This document shows positions 59,454-64,000 of a stretch of DNA of 64,000 nucleotides, piece by piece. The translations under genes and the position numbers were made by a program. The notes below the pieces were generated by a model. It had not been told where the DNA came from. It made no database searches and worked only from the letters and a program-made list of their open reading frames with translations. The stretch lies in assembly GCF_001042905.1 (NCBI RefSeq), contig NZ_JYLB01000004.1:310001-374000 (forward strand), given 5' to 3'. The stretch's first letter is position 1; the number at the start of each line of letters is the position of its first letter. Source of the stretch: Pseudomonas lini (GTDB taxonomy: Bacteria; Pseudomonadota; Gammaproteobacteria; Pseudomonadales; Pseudomonadaceae).

Positions 59454-60558
59454 TGGCGGTCAGTGACCATTGAGTGCCGAGTACGGCGTGATAGTGCCCC
59501 AACAGGCTGTCGACCACGATGTCCCAGGCGTAATGCTGTTCGACATGGCTGCGGGCTTGTTTGCCCAGCGCGGCGCTGCCCTGACTGAACAGTTCGCGCA
59601 CAGCGTTGGCCATCGCTGCTGGATTGTTCGGCGCGCAAAGCAGGCCGCATTGATCGGTGACAATTTCCTGAAAAGCCCCGGCCGCCACGGCCACCACCGG
59701 AATGCCGCTGGCCATGGCTTCAAGGACCACCAGGCCAAAGGTTTCCTGATCACCGGCATGCACCAGCGCATCGGCACTGGCCATCAAGCGCGCGACTTGC
59801 GCCGCCGGGTAGAACTCATCGAGGACGGTGACATTGCGCGGTACAAGGGTCGGCATCGACGAGCCCACCAGTAACAGGTGATAGCGACGACCCAGGCGTT
59901 TCATGCATTTGAGCAGCACTGGCAGGTTTTTTTCCTTGGATCCACGGCCGGCGAAGATCAGCAGATGAGTGTTTTCATCGATGCCCAATTCAGCCCGTAA
60001 ACCTGGATCCCGTTTACTGGGGTTGAACGTTTGCAGGTCGACGCCCAGAGGTTGTACGAAAACATTCTTCACGCCCAACCCGATCAGCTTATCGGCCATG
60101 ATTTGACTCGGCGCCAGAACCCGATCGAAGTTGCCATAGAGTTTGCTGACATAAGCTTCAATATTGGGGGTAACCCAATTGCCCATGCGATTGCTGACCA
60201 ACAGCGGCAGGTCCGAATGATAAAAGCCGATCACCGGCACATCGAGCTGCCGCTTGGCGTCCAAAGCAGCCCAGGCAGTCAGGTATGGGTCGCCGACTTC
60301 AATCAGATCAGGCTGCAAATCCTGCAGAACATTGCGCCAGGGCGCGAGACGGAGGGGGAAGCGATAACCCTTGCCAAAGGGCAGGGCAGGGGCCGGAACC
60401 GTGTAAATGCCATCCTGCTCACTCAAATGAGCCCCGGGGATCAGCAAGCTGTGACGAATGCCTGGCTTGTTGCCCAGGCGACGGTGTTTGGCATCCAGAT
60501 AAGTGCGCACGCCACCGCTGGCAGGGGCGTAGAACATGGTTATGTCAGCGATATGCAC
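59446..60558 (-). CDS. Glycosyltransferase family 4 (GT-B)
   Basis: About 370 residues. The N-terminal Rossmann half shows HIADITMFYAPASGGVRTYLDA with the acceptor-site glycines. The C-terminal half has the sugar-nucleotide region FAGRGSKEKNLPVLLKCM and the E-x7-E motif in HAGDQETFGLVVLEAMASG. I placed the start at GTG 60558, ten bases after GGAGG; ATG 60567 is in frame but only one base from that site. It heads a minus-strand cluster with a deacetylase-like and a flippase-like gene, suggesting a joint envelope glycan or glycolipid function. Confidence 0.85.
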   Translation of the reverse strand: MHIADITMFYAPASGGVRTYLDAKHRRLGNKPGIRHSLLIPGAHLSEQDGIYTVPAPALPFGKGYRFPLRLAPWRNVLQDLQPDLIEVGDPYLTAWAALDAKRQLDVPVIGFYHSDLPLLVSNRMGNWVTPNIEAYVSKLYGNFDRVLAPSQIMADKLIGLGVKNVFVQPLGVDLQTFNPSKRDPGLRAELGIDENTHLLIFAGRGSKEKNLPVLLKCMKRLGRRYHLLLVGSSMPTLVPRNVTVLDEFYPAAQVARLMASADALVHAGDQETFGLVVLEAMASGIPVVAVAAGAFQEIVTDQCGLLCAPNNPAAMANAVRELFSQGSAALGKQARSHVEQHYAWDIVVDSLLGHYHAVLGTQWSLTANG

Positions 60559-60677
60559 GATGAACATTCCTCCGGTCCGTTTGTTCTCCCTTGGTTGACC
60601 TATATGAAGGATAGATGTTCGATTGGGGTTTTGCGGCGGAGGGTGTCAGCGGGGTTTTGTGGGGATTGGCAGACCGT

Positions 60678-60763
60678 CTTCGCGGGCAAGCCTCGCTCCT
60701 ACAGGTTATGCGCAGTTCAAAATGATGCGCCAATCCCTGTAGGAGCGAGGCTTGCCCGCGAAG
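60678..60763. repeat. REP palindrome pair, GTAGGAGCGAGGCTTGCC family
   Basis: Arms at 60678-60702 and 60739-60763 are exact complements, between the chemoreceptor stop and the glycosyltransferase start (both minus strand). Confidence 0.9.
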
Positions 60764-60780
60764 GGGCCCGCAAGAGCGAC

Positions 60781-62670
60781 TTAAATCCGGAAACTACCCA
60801 CCAACTGCTTCAACCGCGCCGCCTGCTGCTCAAGGTCCGAGCACGCCCGCAATGTCGATTGCAGGTTTTCCACGCCTTCCTGGTTCAACGTATTGATCTC
60901 GGTGATGTCCACGTTGATCGATTCCACCACCGCCGTCTGTTCCTCGGTCGCTGTCGCCACGGACTGGTTCATGCCGTCGATTTCGCCGATGCGCAACGTC
61001 ACGCTGTTCAAGCGTTCACCGGCCAGGTTGGCGATTTCCACGCTGTCCTGGCTGTGGCGCTGGCTGTCGCTCATGGTGCTGACGGACTCGCGGGCACCGA
61101 CTTGCAACTCCTCGATCATGGTTTGCACCTGTTGCGCCGACTCTTGCGTGCGATGCGCCAGGTTACGCACCTCGTCGGCCACCACGGCAAAACCACGCCC
61201 GGCTTCACCGGCACGCGCCGCTTCAATGGCAGCGTTGAGCGCCAGCAGGTTGGTTTGCTGGGAGATGCTGGTGATCACTTCGAGAATCTGCCCGATGTTC
61301 ACGGTTTTGCTGTTCAGCGATTCGATGTTGGTACTCGAGGCGCTGAGCATGCTCGACAGCTGATTCATCGCGGCAATGCTGCGATCCACCACGTGCTGGC
61401 CGTCTTCGGCCAGGCTGCGCGCGTCGCTGGCCTGACTTGACGCTTGGGCGGCGTTACGGGCGATTTCCTGGGCCGCGGCACCGAGCTGGTTGATTGCCGC
61501 GGCGACGCTGCTGGTGCGCGAGGCTTGCTGGTCGGAATTGAACATCGACGAATTCGAGGCGGCCACTACACGCAGGGCCACTTCGTTGACCTGGCCGGTG
61601 GCCGAGGACACTTCGCGGATCGACGTATGAACCCGTTCCACGAAACGGTTGAACGCCGTGCCAAGGATACCGAATTCGTCCTGATGCTGGATGGTCAGGC
61701 GCTTGGTCAGGTCGCCTTCACCGTCGGCGATGTCTTCCATGGCGCGGGTCATGACGTGCAGCGGCTGGATCAGGATGCGGATCAGCATGCCGAGCAGGGC
61801 GATGATGATTGCCACGGCAATGATGGTTGCGACGACCGCCGAGGCGCGGAACTCGCTGAGCATCGAGAAGGCTTTGTCTTTATCCACCGACAGGCCGATG
61901 TACCAATTGACCGAAGACAAACCTTTGATTGGGGTGAACGTGACGATACGGGGCTTGCCGTCGACGTCGATTTCACTGAGTTCGCTGCTGATGCGCGGGG
62001 TGTTTTTCGGAAACGCCTCGCTCAGGGACTTCATCGCCAGGGTTTTGTCCGGGTGAACCAGGATCTTGCCATCGGCGCTGATCAGAAAGGCATAACCCAT
62101 GCCGTCGAAGTCCAGCGCGTTGAGGCTGTCGGCGATCACCTGCAAGCTCAGGTCGCCACCGACCACACCGATGCTTTGACCGTCCTTGAGCACACTGTTG
62201 ACGATGGAAATGACCAGTTGGCCGGACGCGAGATCGATGTACGGTTCGGTCAGTGCCGAGCCGCCGGTGCTTTGCGCACTCTTGTACCAAGGCCGGGCGC
62301 GAGGGTCATAGCCCTCAGGCATCTTGCTGTCAGGGCGGATGATGAAGGTGCCATCCTTGTTGCCCAGATAGGCGCCCATGAAGGTCGAGGTCACCGCCTT
62401 CTGCTCAAGTAGTTTGGAGACATTGCCGGTGTCAGCGTTCAGGGCGACGTTTTGTGACAGGTTTTCGATCAGCAGGCTACGGCCAGCCAGCCAGGTCTGG
62501 ATATTGTTGGCCGTCACACTGCCCATTTCTTGTAGATAGTTGTCTAGATCGTTGCGTATCGCATTACGCTGCAAATAGTCGTTGTACAAGGTAAACGAGG
62601 CGAAGGCAGCTATAACGATGAGGGCGGCGGCAAGCAGTATTTTATGGCTGAAGCGCAGATTTTTATTCAT
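60781..62670 (-). CDS. pctA: Amino-acid chemoreceptor, PctA/CtaA family
   Basis: Methyl-accepting chemotaxis protein of 629 residues. A membrane helix (about 10-30), periplasmic dCache domain (about 35-275), second helix (about 277-300), HAMP and a signalling domain with the invariant hairpin tip [32 protein letters not shown]. The sensor carries the amino-acid site signature [10 protein letters not shown], then TEPYID and VVGGDLSL (Tyr, Arg, Trp, Tyr, Asp, Asp), so it should detect L-amino acids. It resembles P. aeruginosa PctA/PctB throughout; which paralog it corresponds to is not settled. No C-terminal CheR-binding pentapeptide is seen. Confidence 0.9.
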   Translation of the reverse strand: MNKNLRFSHKILLAAALIVIAAFASFTLYNDYLQRNAIRNDLDNYLQEMGSVTANNIQTWLAGRSLLIENLSQNVALNADTGNVSKLLEQKAVTSTFMGAYLGNKDGTFIIRPDSKMPEGYDPRARPWYKSAQSTGGSALTEPYIDLASGQLVISIVNSVLKDGQSIGVVGGDLSLQVIADSLNALDFDGMGYAFLISADGKILVHPDKTLAMKSLSEAFPKNTPRISSELSEIDVDGKPRIVTFTPIKGLSSVNWYIGLSVDKDKAFSMLSEFRASAVVATIIAVAIIIALLGMLIRILIQPLHVMTRAMEDIADGEGDLTKRLTIQHQDEFGILGTAFNRFVERVHTSIREVSSATGQVNEVALRVVAASNSSMFNSDQQASRTSSVAAAINQLGAAAQEIARNAAQASSQASDARSLAEDGQHVVDRSIAAMNQLSSMLSASSTNIESLNSKTVNIGQILEVITSISQQTNLLALNAAIEAARAGEAGRGFAVVADEVRNLAHRTQESAQQVQTMIEELQVGARESVSTMSDSQRHSQDSVEIANLAGERLNSVTLRIGEIDGMNQSVATATEEQTAVVESINVDITEINTLNQEGVENLQSTLRACSDLEQQAARLKQLVGSFRI

Positions 62671-62844
62671 GGCTTGGGGTTCCGCTAAGGTCTTATTATT
62701 CAGGGCGTGCTTTTATAAAGGCACGCAAAACGGGCAGTGTTGAAATCAAGCTGATATTTCCGTCCTCTCCTTAGGGGGATTACCGACGCTTTTCAGTCTT
62801 TTATATCGGCCATGAAGGATCAAAGATTAACCATGGGTGACAAA

Positions 62845-64000
62845 ATGCCTGACTCATCGCAACTCGTTATCGGCGCCGATCTCGCGGGCCAGTCCATTGC
62901 CCAGGCCATGCGCCTGGCGAACCGTCACGGCCTGGTAGCGGGCGCTACCGGGACCGGTAAAACCGTTACCTTGCAGCGCTTGGCCGAAGCCTTCAGCGAT
63001 GCTGGCGTGGCGGTGTTCGCGGCGGACATCAAAGGCGACCTGTGCGGCCTGGGCGCTGCCGGCAACCCTCAAGGCAAAGTCGCCGAGCGGATCGCCGGCA
63101 TGCCCTGGCTGAACCATAAGCCGCAGGCGTATCCGGTGACCTTGTGGGACATTAACGGTCAGTCCGGTCATCCACTGCGCACAACCCTGAGCGAAATGGG
63201 CCCGTTGCTGCTCGGCAGCCTGCTGGAACTGACCGACAGTCAGCAGTCGGCACTCTATGCCGCGTTCAAGGTGGCCGACCGCGAAGGGCTGTTGCTGTTG
63301 GATTTGAAGGATTTGAAGGCGCTGCTCAATCACCTGCGCGACAACCCCGAGTTGTTGGGGGATGACGCGGCGTTGATGACCACCGGTTCCAGCCAGGCGC
63401 TGTTGCGCCGTCTTGCGACACTGGAACAGCAGGGCGCTGAAGCGTTATTCGGCGAACCGGCGCTGCAACTGGAAGACATGTTGCAACCGGCCGTGGATGG
63501 TCGCGGGCGCATTCACTTGCTCGATGCCAGCCGTCTGGTGCATGAAGCGCCGAAGGTCTATGCAACGTTCCTGCTGTGGTTGCTGGCCGAACTGTTCGAG
63601 CAATTGCCGGAGCGCGGCGATGCCGAGAAACCGTTGCTGGCGCTGTTTTTCGACGAAGCACACTTGTTGTTCGCCGGAACGCCCAAGGCGTTGCAGGAAC
63701 GTCTGGAACAAGTGGTGCGACTGATCCGCTCGAAAGGCGTGGGGGTGTATTTCGTCACTCAATCGCCGGGTGACTTGCCGGATGATGTGCTGGCTCAACT
63801 GGGCCTGCGCATTCAGCACGGTTTGCGTGCATTTACCGCCAAAGAACAGAAATCCCTGCGCGCGGTGGCCGACGGTTTCCGACCGAACCCGGCATTTGAA
63901 GCCTTGTCGGTGTTGACGGAGTTGGGGATCGGCGAGGCGCTGGTTGGCACCTTGCAGGACAAGGGCACGCCGGGGATGGTCCAGCGTGTATTGGTTGCAC
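62845..64000 (+). CDS. HerA-like ATPase, DUF853 (YjgR type), 3' partial
   Basis: Frame stays open to the right edge. The N-terminus QLVIGADLAGQSIAQAMRLA precedes Walker A GLVAGATGTGKTVTLQ (about 30-45), and Walker B is LLALFFDEAHLLFAG with the downstream YFVTQSPGDLPDDVL motif. These are typical of bacterial HerA-family helicase or translocase-like proteins of unknown task. ATG 62845 is preceded by GGTGA four bases upstream; another in-frame ATG at 62833 has no ribosome site. It is divergent from the chemoreceptor gene. Confidence 0.88.
   Translation, partial: MPDSSQLVIGADLAGQSIAQAMRLANRHGLVAGATGTGKTVTLQRLAEAFSDAGVAVFAADIKGDLCGLGAAGNPQGKVAERIAGMPWLNHKPQAYPVTLWDINGQSGHPLRTTLSEMGPLLLGSLLELTDSQQSALYAAFKVADREGLLLLDLKDLKALLNHLRDNPELLGDDAALMTTGSSQALLRRLATLEQQGAEALFGEPALQLEDMLQPAVDGRGRIHLLDASRLVHEAPKVYATFLLWLLAELFEQLPERGDAEKPLLALFFDEAHLLFAGTPKALQERLEQVVRLIRSKGVGVYFVTQSPGDLPDDVLAQLGLRIQHGLRAFTAKEQKSLRAVADGFRPNPAFEALSVLTELGIGEALVGTLQDKGTPGMVQRVLVA

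Overview
The window looks like a chromosomal segment of a fluorescent-group Pseudomonas. It is GC-rich and carries many Pseudomonas REP palindromes of three sequence families. Its housekeeping genes follow, from memory, the same order as the PAO1 PA4333-PA4309 region: fumA, sadC, ferredoxin reductase, enoyl-CoA hydratase, pykA, a lipoprotein, a PilZ protein, a moxR operon, sbcB, mvaT, purU and a pctA-like chemoreceptor.

Layout. 1-6 kb holds the end of a polyamine-type ABC transporter, an AraC regulator, a small monooxygenase, a flavin reductase and a KgtP-like 2-oxoglutarate permease. 6-9.5 kb encodes the MifR/MifS two-component pair. A sigma-54 promoter and two identical palindromes upstream of kgtP suggest that MifR drives it. 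9.5-22.6 kb is an insecticidal toxin complex (Tc) island on the minus strand: one TcB gene followed by three complete TccC genes with different C-terminal domains, then the deleted remains of a fourth. 22.8-30.9 kb is the fumA-to-PilZ core block. 31.4-47.2 kb is a second Tc island on the plus strand: an orphan small protein, an Ig-repeat protein, TcA split into TcaA and TcaB, and a very large CBM/Ig-repeat protein. 47.2-64 kb returns to core genes: the DUF58/MoxR/DUF4350/DUF4129/SpoIIM/RDD operon, sbcB, mvaT, purU, a three-gene envelope cluster, the chemoreceptor and the start of a HerA-like ATPase.

How the parts work together. TcA (TcaA+TcaB) should form the translocation channel, TcB plus a TccC the cocoon that holds a toxic C-terminal peptide. 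The two islands lie about 9 kb apart, on opposite strands, yet each Tc transcription unit is preceded by a 20-bp lux-box-like palindrome with the same core (CTGTCA-N2-TCTG-N-YAG). I infer that a LuxR-type quorum-sensing regulator encoded elsewhere co-regulates the split locus. This shared operator is the main novelty candidate. The others are the unassigned TccC C-terminal domains, an undescribed repeat in the 1434-residue protein, and a leader upstream of a DUF6124-type gene that can fold in mutually exclusive ways and carries two hairpins with identical loops.

All calls come from reading the sequence. No database search was run, and synteny statements come from memory.
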